From Bacillota bacterium (GTDB lineage Bacteria > Bacillota > Clostridia > Christensenellales > SZUA-584): a stretch of DNA of 64,000 nt. The stretch lies in the NCBI GenBank assembly GCA_023410475.1, contig JAEYPS010000037.1:1-64000 (forward strand), given 5' to 3'. The stretch's first letter is position 1. Each line of letters begins with the position of its first letter. The position numbers were made by a program, and so were the translations under genes. The notes beneath the pieces are model-generated. The model was not told the origin of the DNA and did no database searches. It saw nothing but the letters and a program-made list of their open reading frames with translations. This document shows positions 16,696-25,788 of the stretch, in pieces.

Positions 16696-18252
16696 ATGCG
16701 AAGAAAGATAGAGATATTTGATTCCACGCTGCGCGACGGCGCGCAGGCGAGAGGCATCAATTATTCGCTTACAGACAAGATGCATATGCTGAGCCTTCTT
16801 GACAACCTGGGGGTGGACTACATTGAGGCGGGCAACCCCGCGTCAAACCCCAAAGAGCGGCAGTTTTTCGAGGAAGCAATAAAGGTACCGCTGAAAAACG
16901 CGAAGCTCGTCGCGTTCGGCAGCACGCGCCGCAAAGACACTAAGGCAAGCGAAGACGCCGGCGTTAAGGCGCTGCTAGAGGCGAATACGGGAGTTGTCGC
17001 GATATTCGGCAAAGCGTGGGACCTGCATGTCACCGAGGTCATAGGAACGACGTTTGAAGAAAACCTCTCTATGATACGTGACACCATAAAATTTTTAAAG
17101 GAAAACGGACGCGAGGTCATATTTGACGCCGAGCATTTCTTCGACGGCTTCAAGGCCAACAGCGGCTATGCTATTAAGGTGTTAAAGGCCGCCGAGGAAG
17201 GCGGAGCGGACACTATAGCGCTATGCGACACTAACGGCGGCACTATGCCAAGAGAGCTCGAAGAGGCGGTAAAAGCTTCTCTCGAGGCTGTCGATATCAA
17301 GATAGGCGTGCATGTGCATAACGATACCGAGATGGCTGTAGCGAACTCTATACTTGCCGTTCAGATGGGAGCATGTCACGTTCAGGGCACGCTGTTAGGC
17401 TACGGCGAGCGCTGCGGCAACGCGAGGCTCAGCTCGATAATACCCGACCTTCAGCTCAAACTTGGCTACGAATGCATAGGGGAGCATATAAGCGACCTTT
17501 ACCACGCGGCGCGGGAAGCGGCTGAGATAACGAACCTGCCGTTCGACGAAACGCTGCCGTATGTGGGCAGAAACGCATTCGCGCACAAGGGCGGAATGCA
17601 CATAGACGCCCTTTGCAAGGCGGAAGGCTCGTTTGAGCATATCGACCCTGAGGCGGTTGGAAACAGCAGGGAATTTCTTTTGTCCGAGGTCGCGGGAAGG
17701 TCTGCTATGGCTACAAAGCTTCAGGAAGAGTTCCCGGACGTCGCGAAGGACAAGGAAAAGGTTGGCGCGCTTATGAGCAAGCTCAAGGACCTTGAGAGCG
17801 AAGGCTACAGCTTTGAGGGCGCGGAGAGCAGCTTTCGCATATTCGTTATAAAGGAGCTTGGGCTGCATACGCCGATGTTCTCGCTCGTGCACTTTAAGGT
17901 GAGCGACGAGCCGACGTATGAGAAGACGTTCGGGTCTTACGCTGTGGTGAAAGTCGATGTTGACGGCACTACAAGGATGGCGGCAGCGGAGGGCAACGGA
18001 CCTGTCAACGCGCTCGACAAGGCGCTAAGGGAAGCGCTCGGAGAGTTTTTCCCGAAACTCAGGAGTGTTACGCTGACGGACTACAAGGTTCGCGTGCTCG
18101 ACACAAGCGCCGCTACGGCAGCGAAGGTTCGCGTCATCATAGAGTCTACCGACGGCGAGAACTCGTGGCGCACTATGGGAGTCTCTACCGACGTTATTGA
18201 AGCGAGTCTTTTCGCTCTTATCGATTCTATAGACCATTTGCTGTTAAGTTAA
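16696..18252 (+). CDS. cimA: (R)-citramalate synthase
   Basis: This 518-residue DRE-TIM metallolyase begins at ATG 16696, five bases after TAGGAG. IFDSTLRDGAQARGINYSLT (6-25) gives the DRE-type catalytic Arg/Asp, and HVHNDTEMAVANS (about 213-225) gives the two metal-binding histidines. GYGERCGNARL is the second conserved loop. The C-terminal LeuA-type allosteric domain starts near 400. The STLRDGAQARGI variant and the overall length match clostridial citramalate synthase rather than isopropylmalate synthase. It would condense pyruvate and acetyl-CoA for threonine-independent isoleucine synthesis. 2-Isopropylmalate synthase activity cannot be fully excluded. Confidence 0.85.
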   Translation: MRRKIEIFDSTLRDGAQARGINYSLTDKMHMLSLLDNLGVDYIEAGNPASNPKERQFFEEAIKVPLKNAKLVAFGSTRRKDTKASEDAGVKALLEANTGVVAIFGKAWDLHVTEVIGTTFEENLSMIRDTIKFLKENGREVIFDAEHFFDGFKANSGYAIKVLKAAEEGGADTIALCDTNGGTMPRELEEAVKASLEAVDIKIGVHVHNDTEMAVANSILAVQMGACHVQGTLLGYGERCGNARLSSIIPDLQLKLGYECIGEHISDLYHAAREAAEITNLPFDETLPYVGRNAFAHKGGMHIDALCKAEGSFEHIDPEAVGNSREFLLSEVAGRSAMATKLQEEFPDVAKDKEKVGALMSKLKDLESEGYSFEGAESSFRIFVIKELGLHTPMFSLVHFKVSDEPTYEKTFGSYAVVKVDVDGTTRMAAAEGNGPVNALDKALREALGEFFPKLRSVTLTDYKVRVLDTSAATAAKVRVIIESTDGENSWRTMGVSTDVIEASLFALIDSIDHLLLS

Positions 18253-18273
18253 GCAATTAAGCAAGGAGAAAAC

Positions 18274-19338
18274 ATGAAGTATAAAATAGCGGTTATACCC
18301 GGGGACGGCATAGGCCCCGAGGTTGTGGATGAAGCTATACGAGTGCTCGATAAAGCCGTCAAAAATACGGATATAGAGCTTGAATACAAGCGTTATCTCG
18401 CGGGCGGCTGCGCTATAGACAAAGAAGGAGTGCCGCTGCCCGACTATACTTTGAGGAACGCCATGGCTAGCGACGCCGTGCTGCTTGGCGCGGTGGGCGG
18501 GGAAAAATGGGATACGCTGCCTTCGGGTATGCGGCCCGAGAACGCTCTCCTCGACCTTCGCTCGAAGCTCGGGCTGTTCGCCAATTTAAGGCCCGCGATA
18601 CTGTTCAGGCAGCTCGCGGACGCGTGCCCGCTAAAGCCGGCTCTTACCGAGAACGGGCTCGATATACTCGTAATACGAGAGCTTACGGGCGGCATATATT
18701 TCGGGAAGCGAAAACGCAAAGCGGACAGAGCCTACGATACGATGGAGTACAGCGAAGAAGAGGTCAGCCGTATAGCTCATGTCGCGTTTAAAGCCGCCAT
18801 GGGCAGAAACAGGAGATTAACGAGCGTTGACAAGGCCAATATACTAGAATCGTCAAGGCTGTGGAGAAGCGTCGTCACGGACGTCGCTAAGCAGTACCCA
18901 GGCGTAGAACTCTCACATATGTATGTAGACAACGCCGCGATGCAGCTCGTCAGGAACCCTGCGCAGTTCGACGTTATTGTAACTGAGAACATGTTCGGCG
19001 ACATACTCTCCGACGAGGCCGCGATGATAACGGGATCTATTGGAATGCTGCCGTCGGCGAGCCTTGGCGCCGGGAGCCTAGGTATGTACGAGCCCGTGCA
19101 CGGCTCGGCACCCGATATAGCTGGGCAGGGCATAGCGAATCCGCTGGCCACTATCATGTCGGCCGCAATGATGATGCGCTATTCTCTGTGCGGCGAAGAA
19201 GCGGCTAAGAAAATTGAGGCCGCGGTAGACAGAGCGCTCTCAGCCGGAGCAAGAACAAAGGATATAGCGCTTAAGGGCGAGAAAACGCTTTCGACCACAG
19301 AAATGGCGGATGCGGTCATAGATAATCTGGAGGAATAA
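18274..19338 (+). CDS. leuB: 3-isopropylmalate dehydrogenase (may also act on 3-methylmalate)
   Basis: This 354-residue protein has the family pattern throughout: IPGDGIGPEVVDEA (7-20), GAVGGEKWD (about 71-79), ENLLDLRSKLGLFANLRP-like substrate helix (about 89-106), IRELTGGIYFG (about 134-144) and the metal site NMFGDILSDEAAM (about 239-251). GSAPDIAGQGIANP is the NAD-binding loop. It decarboxylates 3-isopropylmalate in leucine synthesis, and next to citramalate synthase it may also serve isoleucine synthesis. AAGGAG precedes the ATG. No leuC or leuD is in the operon, so isopropylmalate isomerase must be encoded elsewhere. Confidence 0.95.
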   Translation: MKYKIAVIPGDGIGPEVVDEAIRVLDKAVKNTDIELEYKRYLAGGCAIDKEGVPLPDYTLRNAMASDAVLLGAVGGEKWDTLPSGMRPENALLDLRSKLGLFANLRPAILFRQLADACPLKPALTENGLDILVIRELTGGIYFGKRKRKADRAYDTMEYSEEEVSRIAHVAFKAAMGRNRRLTSVDKANILESSRLWRSVVTDVAKQYPGVELSHMYVDNAAMQLVRNPAQFDVIVTENMFGDILSDEAAMITGSIGMLPSASLGAGSLGMYEPVHGSAPDIAGQGIANPLATIMSAAMMMRYSLCGEEAAKKIEAAVDRALSAGARTKDIALKGEKTLSTTEMADAVIDNLEE

Positions 19339-19340
19339 CG

Positions 19341-21002
19341 ATGATAAGCGACAGCGTAAAAAAAGGAGCGGACAGAGCGCCTCACAGGTCTTTGTTCAAA
19401 GCGATGGGATACACGAACAGCGAGCTTGAGCGCCCGCTCGTGGGCGTAATACACGCTGCAAGCGAGATAGTCCCCGGGCATATACACCTTGACAAGATAG
19501 CAAAAGCTGTCGCGGAAGGCATAAGGATGGCGGGAGGAACGCCCATACTCGTGCCCTCTATAGGCATATGCGACGGAATAGCCATGGGGCATGAAGGCAT
19601 GAAATACTCTCTCGCTTCAAGAGAACTCGTCGCGGACTCGGCGGAGTCGATGATAATGGCGCACGGCTTCGATGCTGTGGCGTTTGTACCCAACTGCGAC
19701 AAGATTGTGCCGGGGATGCTTATGGCGGCCGCAAGGGTAAACCGTCCGTCCATATTCGTAAGCGGAGGGCCTATGCTGCCGGGAAGGGATCTTGAAGGAG
19801 CAGACGCCAGTCTGTCAACGCTGTTTGAAGCGGTAGGCGCTTACAAGGCGGGCAAGATAGGCGATGCTGAGCTTGACACCATAGAATGCGCGTCGTGCCC
19901 CGGATGCGGCTCGTGCGCTGGAATGTTCACCGCTAACAGCATGAACTGCCTGACGGAGGCGCTCGGAATGGCATTGCGAGGCAACGGCACGATACCCGCA
20001 GTCTACGCCGACAGGATAAGGCACGCTAAGGAAAGCGGCGTACAGCTTATGAAGCTGCTCGAGATGAATCTCTGCCCGAAGGATATAATGACGCAAAAGG
20101 CGTTTGAGAACGGACTTAAACTCGATATGGCGCTCGGCTGCTCGACGAACTCAATCCTTCATCTTCCGGCCATAGCGCATGAGTGCGGCATAACGCTGAG
20201 CCTCGACACCGTCGATAATATAAGCAGGAAGACTCCGAATCTCTGCAAGCTTGCGCCCGCTAGCAATATGCATATAGTCGATCTGCACTGGGCGGGCGGC
20301 GTATACGCCGTGCTCAACATACTTTGCGAGAACGGTTTACTTAATGCTGACGCTAAGTGTGTCAGCGGCACTTCTATCGGCGAGGCCGTCAAGTCAGCGC
20401 GCGTATTAAGCAGCAAGGTGATAAGACCTTTTAACGAACCGTACTCTAAGCAGGGAGGCATCGCTGTGCTGCGCGGTAACATAGCGCCAAACGGATGCGT
20501 CGTCAAGCAATCGGCTGTCGCTCCCGAGATGATGAAGCATAAAGGCCCGGCCAGAGTTTTCGACGGTGAGGAAGCCGCGATAAAGGCCATATACGCGGGA
20601 GAGATTAACAGCGGCGACGTAGTTGTCATAAGGTATGAAGGCCCTTCGGGTGGGCCCGGTATGAGGGAGATGTTGTCTCCCACTTCCGCGCTCGCGGGCA
20701 TGGGAATGGACAAGGAAGTTGCGCTTATAACCGACGGCAGGTTCAGCGGCGCGACGAGAGGCGCGGCCATAGGCCACGTATCGCCCGAGGCGCAGGCCGG
20801 CGGAGTCATAGCGGTAATAGAAGAAGGAGACATCATAGAGATAGATATTCCGGAGAGAAGCATATCTCTGGATGTCGAAAAGGATATAATAGATAAAAGG
20901 CTGGCGCAGCTTGAAAAAAGAGAACCGGCCGTCAAGACAGGATGGCTCGCAAGGTACGCAAGGCTTGTGTCGTCCGCCGATAAAGGCGCGATACTCCAGT
21001 AG
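19341..21002 (+). CDS. ilvD: Dihydroxy-acid dehydratase
   Basis: This 553-residue iron-sulfur enzyme makes the 2-keto acids of valine and isoleucine. The cluster cysteines are visible at VPNCDKI (about 118) and in CASCPGCGSCAGMFTANSMN (about 185-204). The C-terminal domain has YEGPSGGPGMREMLSPT (about 432-448) and TDGRFSGATRGAAIGHVSPE (about 466-485), with the catalytic serine region. The start lies two bases after the leuB stop, and its GGAGG site overlaps the end of leuB, which suggests translational coupling. Confidence 0.96.
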   Translation: MISDSVKKGADRAPHRSLFKAMGYTNSELERPLVGVIHAASEIVPGHIHLDKIAKAVAEGIRMAGGTPILVPSIGICDGIAMGHEGMKYSLASRELVADSAESMIMAHGFDAVAFVPNCDKIVPGMLMAAARVNRPSIFVSGGPMLPGRDLEGADASLSTLFEAVGAYKAGKIGDAELDTIECASCPGCGSCAGMFTANSMNCLTEALGMALRGNGTIPAVYADRIRHAKESGVQLMKLLEMNLCPKDIMTQKAFENGLKLDMALGCSTNSILHLPAIAHECGITLSLDTVDNISRKTPNLCKLAPASNMHIVDLHWAGGVYAVLNILCENGLLNADAKCVSGTSIGEAVKSARVLSSKVIRPFNEPYSKQGGIAVLRGNIAPNGCVVKQSAVAPEMMKHKGPARVFDGEEAAIKAIYAGEINSGDVVVIRYEGPSGGPGMREMLSPTSALAGMGMDKEVALITDGRFSGATRGAAIGHVSPEAQAGGVIAVIEEGDIIEIDIPERSISLDVEKDIIDKRLAQLEKREPAVKTGWLARYARLVSSADKGAILQ

Positions 21003-21049
21003 GTCTAAAGGGAAAGACGTTATTGGCAATAAAGAACGGGGGTAATAAA

Positions 21050-22699
21050 ATGAAACTGTCGGGCGGAAAGATAATAATGGAATGCCTAAAGCGCGAGGGC
21101 GTAGACGCTGTATTCGGTTTTCCGGGAGGAAAGGTAATACGTCTTTATGACGCGCTGTTTCATGAGGAAAAGATAAAGCATTACGAGACGTGTCACGAGC
21201 AGGGCGCCGCGCACGCCGCGGATTCTTACGCGCGCACCACGGGAAAAGTAGGCGTCTGTATAGCGACGTCCGGACCGGGAGCGACGAATCTAGTGACAGG
21301 TCTTGCTACGGCCTATATGGATTCCATCCCTGTTATAGCGATAACGGGAAACGTTCCGGCAAGCCTGCTCGGCAGAGACAGCTTTCAGGAAGTCGATATC
21401 ATGGGCGTAACTATGCCCATTACAAAGCATAACTATCAGATAAAGGACGTAACGCGCATATCCGAAGTTTTCAGGGAGGCGTTCGCGTTCGCGAGAAGCG
21501 GAAGGCCGGGCCCCGTGCTTATAGATGTGACGGACAATGTTTTCGCGGCGGAATGCGAATACAGCGAGCCCGAGAAGCTCTGCATCGAGTGCAGGCGCTC
21601 CGCCATACCGCTCGATAAGATAGTGGAGCAGGTCTGCGAGGCAAAGAAGCCGGTCATACTCGCCGGAGGCGGTGCGGTGCTCTCCAAAGCCGAGGATGAG
21701 CTCTTTGAGCTTGCCGAGAGTATAGACGCGCCCGTCGCGACAACGCTTATGGGCACAGGGTCGTTCCCTAAAAAGCACAGGCTGTATACCGGCCTTGTAG
21801 GTATGCACGGGACGAAAGCCAGCAATATGGCGTTCCAAAACTGCGACCTGCTGATAGTGCTGGGGGCGAGGTTCAGCGACAGGGTGACGGGAGACGTAAG
21901 CAAATTCGCGTCCCACGCGAAAATAATACAGATAGATATTGACGCGTCCGAGATAAACAAGAACATACCTATAGATATCTGCGCTGTTCAGGACATAAAG
22001 GACGCTCTTGTCAGTATAAACAAAGCGCTTCCTAAAAAGACCCATGAAGAATGGGTAAACAGCGTTAACGGATGGAAAGCAGAAGACGAAGCGTATATCC
22101 CCGAAAGTCACCTTCCAAAGAAGATACTCGAAATCGCGGGGGAGATGCTGGGGGAAGACACCATAATAGCGACGGACGTAGGACAGCACCAGATGTGGAC
22201 CGCTCAGTATTACCCATTCAAAAAGCACAACAAGTTTGTAACGTCGGGCGGGCTTGGCACTATGGGATTCGGGCTCGGCGCCTCTATTGGCGCAAAAGTC
22301 GCATGCCCCAATAAGCGTGTTCTTCATATCACAGGCGACGGCAGCTTCCGCATGAACCTCAACGAGATGGCGACGGCCATGCGATATAAAATCCCCATCA
22401 TTACGGTGCTTTTTGACAACAATACTTTGGGCATGGTGCGCCAGTGGCAGACTCTGTTCTTTGACAAGAGGCATTCGGAAACGACGCTTCCCGCTCTTGA
22501 CTTTTGCACTATCGCCAGCGGATTCGGATACTTCGCCCAGAAAGTCGACAGCGCTGAAGGTTTTAAAAAAGCGCTGGAAGCAGCGCTTGAAAAAAACGTG
22601 CCCAGCCTTATCCACTGCGTGATAAACCAGGACGAAATGGTGCTTCCCATGGTGGCGCCCGGCGCCTCTATCGACAATATAGTGATGAGCATATCTTAG
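21050..22699 (+). CDS. ilvB: Acetolactate synthase catalytic subunit
   Basis: This 549-residue TPP enzyme starts at ATG 21050 after GGGGGT; a TTG nine codons upstream is an alternative with its own purine-rich site. The N-terminal domain has VFGFPGGKVIRLYDAL, HEQGAAHAADSYAR (catalytic Glu in HEQ) and TSGPGATNLVTG. The central domain binds FAD. The C-terminal domain has the TPP motif GDGSFRMNLNEMATAM ending in FDNN. It makes acetolactate and acetohydroxybutyrate with the IlvH regulatory subunit from the first gene of the operon. Confidence 0.95.
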   Translation: MKLSGGKIIMECLKREGVDAVFGFPGGKVIRLYDALFHEEKIKHYETCHEQGAAHAADSYARTTGKVGVCIATSGPGATNLVTGLATAYMDSIPVIAITGNVPASLLGRDSFQEVDIMGVTMPITKHNYQIKDVTRISEVFREAFAFARSGRPGPVLIDVTDNVFAAECEYSEPEKLCIECRRSAIPLDKIVEQVCEAKKPVILAGGGAVLSKAEDELFELAESIDAPVATTLMGTGSFPKKHRLYTGLVGMHGTKASNMAFQNCDLLIVLGARFSDRVTGDVSKFASHAKIIQIDIDASEINKNIPIDICAVQDIKDALVSINKALPKKTHEEWVNSVNGWKAEDEAYIPESHLPKKILEIAGEMLGEDTIIATDVGQHQMWTAQYYPFKKHNKFVTSGGLGTMGFGLGASIGAKVACPNKRVLHITGDGSFRMNLNEMATAMRYKIPIITVLFDNNTLGMVRQWQTLFFDKRHSETTLPALDFCTIASGFGYFAQKVDSAEGFKKALEAALEKNVPSLIHCVINQDEMVLPMVAPGASIDNIVMSIS

Positions 22700-22721
22700 A
22701 TTCGTATTACTATAAGCGATA

Positions 22722-22760
22722 AAAGAACCGTTCCGGGAATCCCGAAACGGTTCTTTCTTA
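22722..22760. terminator. Shared terminator between convergent ilv and ketoacid oxidoreductase operons
   Basis: AAGAACCGTTCCGGG and CCCGAAACGGTTCTT pair around a short loop, with A-rich and T-rich flanks on both sides, so it can act in both directions. Confidence 0.85.
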
Positions 22761-22768
22761 ACCATATA

Positions 22769-23071
22769 TCAGTATTGATAGTCAACGACGGCCCTGTGTG
22801 TTCTTACCTTTACTACGTAATTCGATACTTTCACATGCTCGGGGTGGACTTTATATCTTTCGAGAGCGTCCATATCGTCGAACTCGCAGACGAGCGCCAT
22901 ATCGTAAGCCATATCGCCTTTGCCGATATCAAACCCGACTTCAAAGCTCTTTATCTCAGGTATGACGCCTGTAAGGGCAAGAAGCTTTTCTTTTATATAC
23001 TCCATATTCTCACGCTTCGTTCTGCCTTCGGCCTCATCCATAAAGCGCCACATAACAATATGCCTTATCAT
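22769..23071 (-). CDS. Dabb-domain (stress-responsive A/B barrel) protein
   Basis: This 100-residue protein fits the Dabb fold: it opens MIRHIVMWRF, with a conserved His-x-x-x-W-x-F start strand, and ends with HPEHVKVSNYVV and a final strand, as in many small dimeric Dabb proteins. GGAG lies seven bases upstream. It starts 13 bases after the gamma subunit gene and is probably the last gene of that operon. Family members have varied or unknown roles, so no activity is assigned. Confidence 0.8.
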   Translation of the reverse strand: MIRHIVMWRFMDEAEGRTKRENMEYIKEKLLALTGVIPEIKSFEVGFDIGKGDMAYDMALVCEFDDMDALERYKVHPEHVKVSNYVVKVRTHRAVVDYQY

Positions 23072-23084
23072 ACAGAGACTCCTT

Positions 23085-23621
23085 TTAGCCTATGAGCTTC
23101 GCGCCCTCGCTGAGCGCCTTTTCGTTAAGCTCAACAAGATGTTTCTTGCTCTCTCCGAATGTTTTTACAAGCGCTTCAGTTACGCTTTCACGTTTTACTA
23201 TATTTGAAACTTCCAGATAAGCTCCGAGCATTACGGAATTGAGAACCTTTACGTTTCCCATGCCTAACGCGGCGTCGCTGGCGGGAATATAATAAACGGT
23301 AATATCGCTTCTTGCAGGCTTTTTATCTATCAAAGAAGAGTTTATGAACAGCGTGCCGCCGGGTTTAAGAAATTTTTCAAACTTGTCGAGAGATGGCTTG
23401 TTAAAAACAATGGCGCAGTCAGCCTCGGTGACGACGGGAGATCCTACCGGTTCGTCCGAAACTATAACGTTGCAGTTAGCCGTGCCTCCGCGCATCTCGG
23501 GGCCGTAAGACGGAAGCCACGATACGTTTTTGCCTTCTATCATGCCGGCGTATGTAATGAGCTGCCCCATCAAAAGGACGCCCTGTCCGCCAAAGCCCGC
23601 GATAATTATCTCGTTAGTCAT
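23085..23621 (-). CDS. 2-ketoacid:ferredoxin oxidoreductase, gamma subunit
   Basis: This 178-residue subunit carries the opening motif IIAGFGGQGVLLMGQLI (6-22) and WLPSYGPEMRGGTANCNVIV (about 36-55), diagnostic of the gamma domain of POR/KOR/VOR enzymes. Its start overlaps the beta-subunit stop by one base (TAATG). Together with beta, alpha and delta it forms a ferredoxin-reducing complex acting on 2-keto acids. The convergent neighbour is the branched-chain operon, which favours a 2-oxoisovalerate substrate, but 2-oxoglutarate cannot be excluded. Confidence 0.9.
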   Translation of the reverse strand: MTNEIIIAGFGGQGVLLMGQLITYAGMIEGKNVSWLPSYGPEMRGGTANCNVIVSDEPVGSPVVTEADCAIVFNKPSLDKFEKFLKPGGTLFINSSLIDKKPARSDITVYYIPASDAALGMGNVKVLNSVMLGAYLEVSNIVKRESVTEALVKTFGESKKHLVELNEKALSEGAKLIG

Positions 23622-24358
23622 TATTTTTCCTCCTTGAACACGCCGAGAGGATATTGGGGTATCATGTTATCCTTGAGCCATTTGAGCGACTCGACGGGAG
23701 AGAGGCCCCAGTTTGTCGGGCAAGTGGAAAGCACCTCGACAAGCGAAAAGCCCTTTTTGTTTATCTGATTCTCAAACGCCTTTTTAAACGCCTTTTTCGC
23801 CTTTATTATATTAGGTACGTCATGCAGAGACACCCTCTCGATATATGCCGCTCCCTCAAGCGTCGAGAGCATCTCGGCCACTCTGATGGGATAGCCGCAG
23901 CGGCTCGCGTCCCTGCCGAGAGGAGACGTCGTCGTCTTCTGTCCTACAAGAGTCGTGGGCGCCATCTGTCCGCCGGTCATACCGTATATAGCGTTGTTAA
24001 TAAATATAACGGTTATATTCTCGCCCCTTGCCGCGGCGTGCACTATCTCGGCAGCGCCTATGGAGGCTAGGTCTCCGTCGCCCTGGTATGTGAACACTAT
24101 GTTATCGGGATGCACGCGCTTCGCGCCCGTGGCGACTGCGGGAGCCCTTCCGTGCGACGCTTCGTACATGTCTATATCCCAGTATTTATATGCGAACACA
24201 GAGCAGCCTACGGGGCATACGCCAACGGTCCTGTCCTGTATACCAAGCTCTTCAATACATTCCGCAACAAGACGGTGGGAAATGCCGTGAGTGCAGCCCG
24301 GGCAGTAATGAAAAGGAACATCAGTTAATATCGGGCTTTTTTTGAAAACCACAGCCAT
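23621..24358 (-). CDS. 2-ketoacid:ferredoxin oxidoreductase, beta (TPP) subunit
   Basis: This 245-residue subunit binds thiamine pyrophosphate through GDGDLASIGAAEIVHAA (about 91-107) ending in FINN, followed by YGMTGGQMAPTT. HYCPGCTHG (about 17-25) and VCPVGCSVFAYKY are the usual cysteine-containing loops of KorB/VorA proteins. The start overlaps the alpha-subunit stop by one base, so the three large subunits are translationally coupled. Confidence 0.92.
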   Translation of the reverse strand: MAVVFKKSPILTDVPFHYCPGCTHGISHRLVAECIEELGIQDRTVGVCPVGCSVFAYKYWDIDMYEASHGRAPAVATGAKRVHPDNIVFTYQGDGDLASIGAAEIVHAAARGENITVIFINNAIYGMTGGQMAPTTLVGQKTTTSPLGRDASRCGYPIRVAEMLSTLEGAAYIERVSLHDVPNIIKAKKAFKKAFENQINKKGFSLVEVLSTCPTNWGLSPVESLKWLKDNMIPQYPLGVFKEEK

Positions 24359-25419
24359 TATAATCCCTCCTTAATCACTCTTAATTTATCTGCTATCATC
24401 TTGGGCGTGGGGGATACGCCTCCCACCGTTCCGAGGAACGACACCGGCCTTTTGCCGCTAACGGCAAGCCTTACGTCTTCGACCATCTGCCCCGTGCTCA
24501 TCTCGACAGCGAGAAACGCTTTGCATCTATCCGCGGCGTCTGCAATCGGCTTTGAGGGGAACGGCCAGACGGTTACAGGCCGGATCAGCCCTGCTTTAAT
24601 ACCGTATTCTTTCCTTGCTTTCGTTACGGCGTTCTTTGCGATGCGGGCCGTCGTCCCGTAAGCGACTACGCAAAACTCCGCGTCGTCCATCATGTATTCT
24701 TCATACTGAACTTCATTCTCTTTGATCTGCTCATATACCCCGGCAAGCCTTTCCATGACTGTCTGCATCTCTTCGGCCTCGATATAAAGCGAGTTTATCA
24801 GAGCCTTTTTCTCTCTGGCCTTACGCCCCGTAGCCGCCCATGGCTTTTCGGGAAGCTCGCGCTGTTTGCGCTGGCTGAATTCAACGGGCTCCATCATCTG
24901 CGCTATCATTCCGTCGCCCAGCACCATAACGGGTATCCTGTAGATATCCGCGACGTCGAACGCCTGCATTACGCAGTCCGCCGCTTCCTGTATAGACGAA
25001 GGCGCGTAAACAACCATATGATAGTCGCCGTGGCCGCCTCCCTTTGTAGCCTGAAAGTAATCGCCCTGCGAGGGCAGTATGCCTCCGAGTCCGGGGCCTG
25101 TCCTTACCATGTTCACGACGACGCACGGAAGCTCGGCGCACGCTATGTAGCTTATTCCTTCCTGCTTAAGGCTGATGCCGGGAGAGGACGACGACGTCAT
25201 TACCCGTGCGCCCGCTCCGGCCGCTCCGTAAACCATGTTTATAGCGGCTACCTCAGATTCGGCCTGTAGGAACGTTCCGCCAACCTCGGGAAGCCTTTTC
25301 GACATATATTCGGGTATCTGATTTTGCGGGGTTATGGGATAACCGAAAAAGAACCTGCACCCCGCCTGTACCGCAGCTTCCGCTATAGCTTCGTTTCCCT
25401 TCATCAATACTCTTGCCAT
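24358..25419 (-). CDS. 2-ketoacid:ferredoxin oxidoreductase, alpha subunit (VorB/KorA-like)
   Basis: The 353-residue product starts at ATG 25419 with AAAGGTGG five bases upstream; GTG three codons earlier is an alternative. MKGNEAIAEAAVQAGCRFFF and GYPITPQNQIPEYM (about 26-39) define the pyrimidine-binding domain. TSSSSPGISLKQEGISY (about 74-90) and a later TARIAKNAV segment fit the VorB/KorA group. The sequence most resembles subunits annotated as 3-methyl-2-oxobutanoate dehydrogenase, consistent with the nearby branched-chain genes, but substrate assignment from sequence alone is weak. Confidence 0.88.
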   Translation of the reverse strand: MARVLMKGNEAIAEAAVQAGCRFFFGYPITPQNQIPEYMSKRLPEVGGTFLQAESEVAAINMVYGAAGAGARVMTSSSSPGISLKQEGISYIACAELPCVVVNMVRTGPGLGGILPSQGDYFQATKGGGHGDYHMVVYAPSSIQEAADCVMQAFDVADIYRIPVMVLGDGMIAQMMEPVEFSQRKQRELPEKPWAATGRKAREKKALINSLYIEAEEMQTVMERLAGVYEQIKENEVQYEEYMMDDAEFCVVAYGTTARIAKNAVTKARKEYGIKAGLIRPVTVWPFPSKPIADAADRCKAFLAVEMSTGQMVEDVRLAVSGKRPVSFLGTVGGVSPTPKMIADKLRVIKEGL

Positions 25420-25511
25420 ATGTTCCACCTTTATTTATATTTCACCCCAAATACCCGTTATGCTTTTTTGAATCTCGTATTCAGCGAGCCAAAAAGCCAA
25501 AGGCTATGGGT

Positions 25512-25724
25512 CTATGATATTTTTTCAACAGTAAATACGACGTCGGGGCATATCCTCGCGCACATAGCGCAGGAAATACACGCGTCCATATCCGTAATCT
25601 CGACGGGGCTGTAGCCCTTGTCGTTAAGCTCCGATTCGCAAAGCTTAAGTATGCTTTTGGGGCATACCGTTATGCAAAGCCCGCAGCCTTTGCAGGCGTT
25701 TTTTTCTATCGTGATCTTCTGCAC
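25512..25724 (-). CDS. 2-ketoacid:ferredoxin oxidoreductase, delta (2x[4Fe-4S] ferredoxin) subunit
   Basis: This 70-residue ferredoxin has two complete cysteine motifs, CKGCGLCITVCP and CISCAMCARICP, for two [4Fe-4S] clusters. The frame is open from an ATG at 25739, but the only good ribosome site (GGAGGG) overlaps that ATG and sits seven bases before a GTG at 25724, so I take GTG as the start. It is the first gene of the operon and passes electrons to soluble ferredoxin. Confidence 0.88.
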   Translation of the reverse strand: MQKITIEKNACKGCGLCITVCPKSILKLCESELNDKGYSPVEITDMDACISCAMCARICPDVVFTVEKIS

Positions 25725-25758
25725 GCAAACACCCTCCATTTATACGTTCGATTAAAAA

Positions 25759-25788
25759 AGCATAACATAATGGCGCTTTAAAAGTCAA
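25759..25788 (-). promoter_or_regulatory. Promoter of the ketoacid oxidoreductase operon
   Basis: On the minus strand TTGACT (25783-25788) and TATGCT (25759-25764) are 18 bases apart. The transcript would start just before the ferredoxin gene. Confidence 0.6.

Noticed and set aside
21290..22765. A 491-codon minus-strand open frame opposite ilvB
   Set aside because: It is the mirror of a clear ilvB gene, has no ribosome site, and its product is rich in His, Arg and Tyr without recognisable domains. The same applies to other long frames opposite ilvD, lon and the adhesin.
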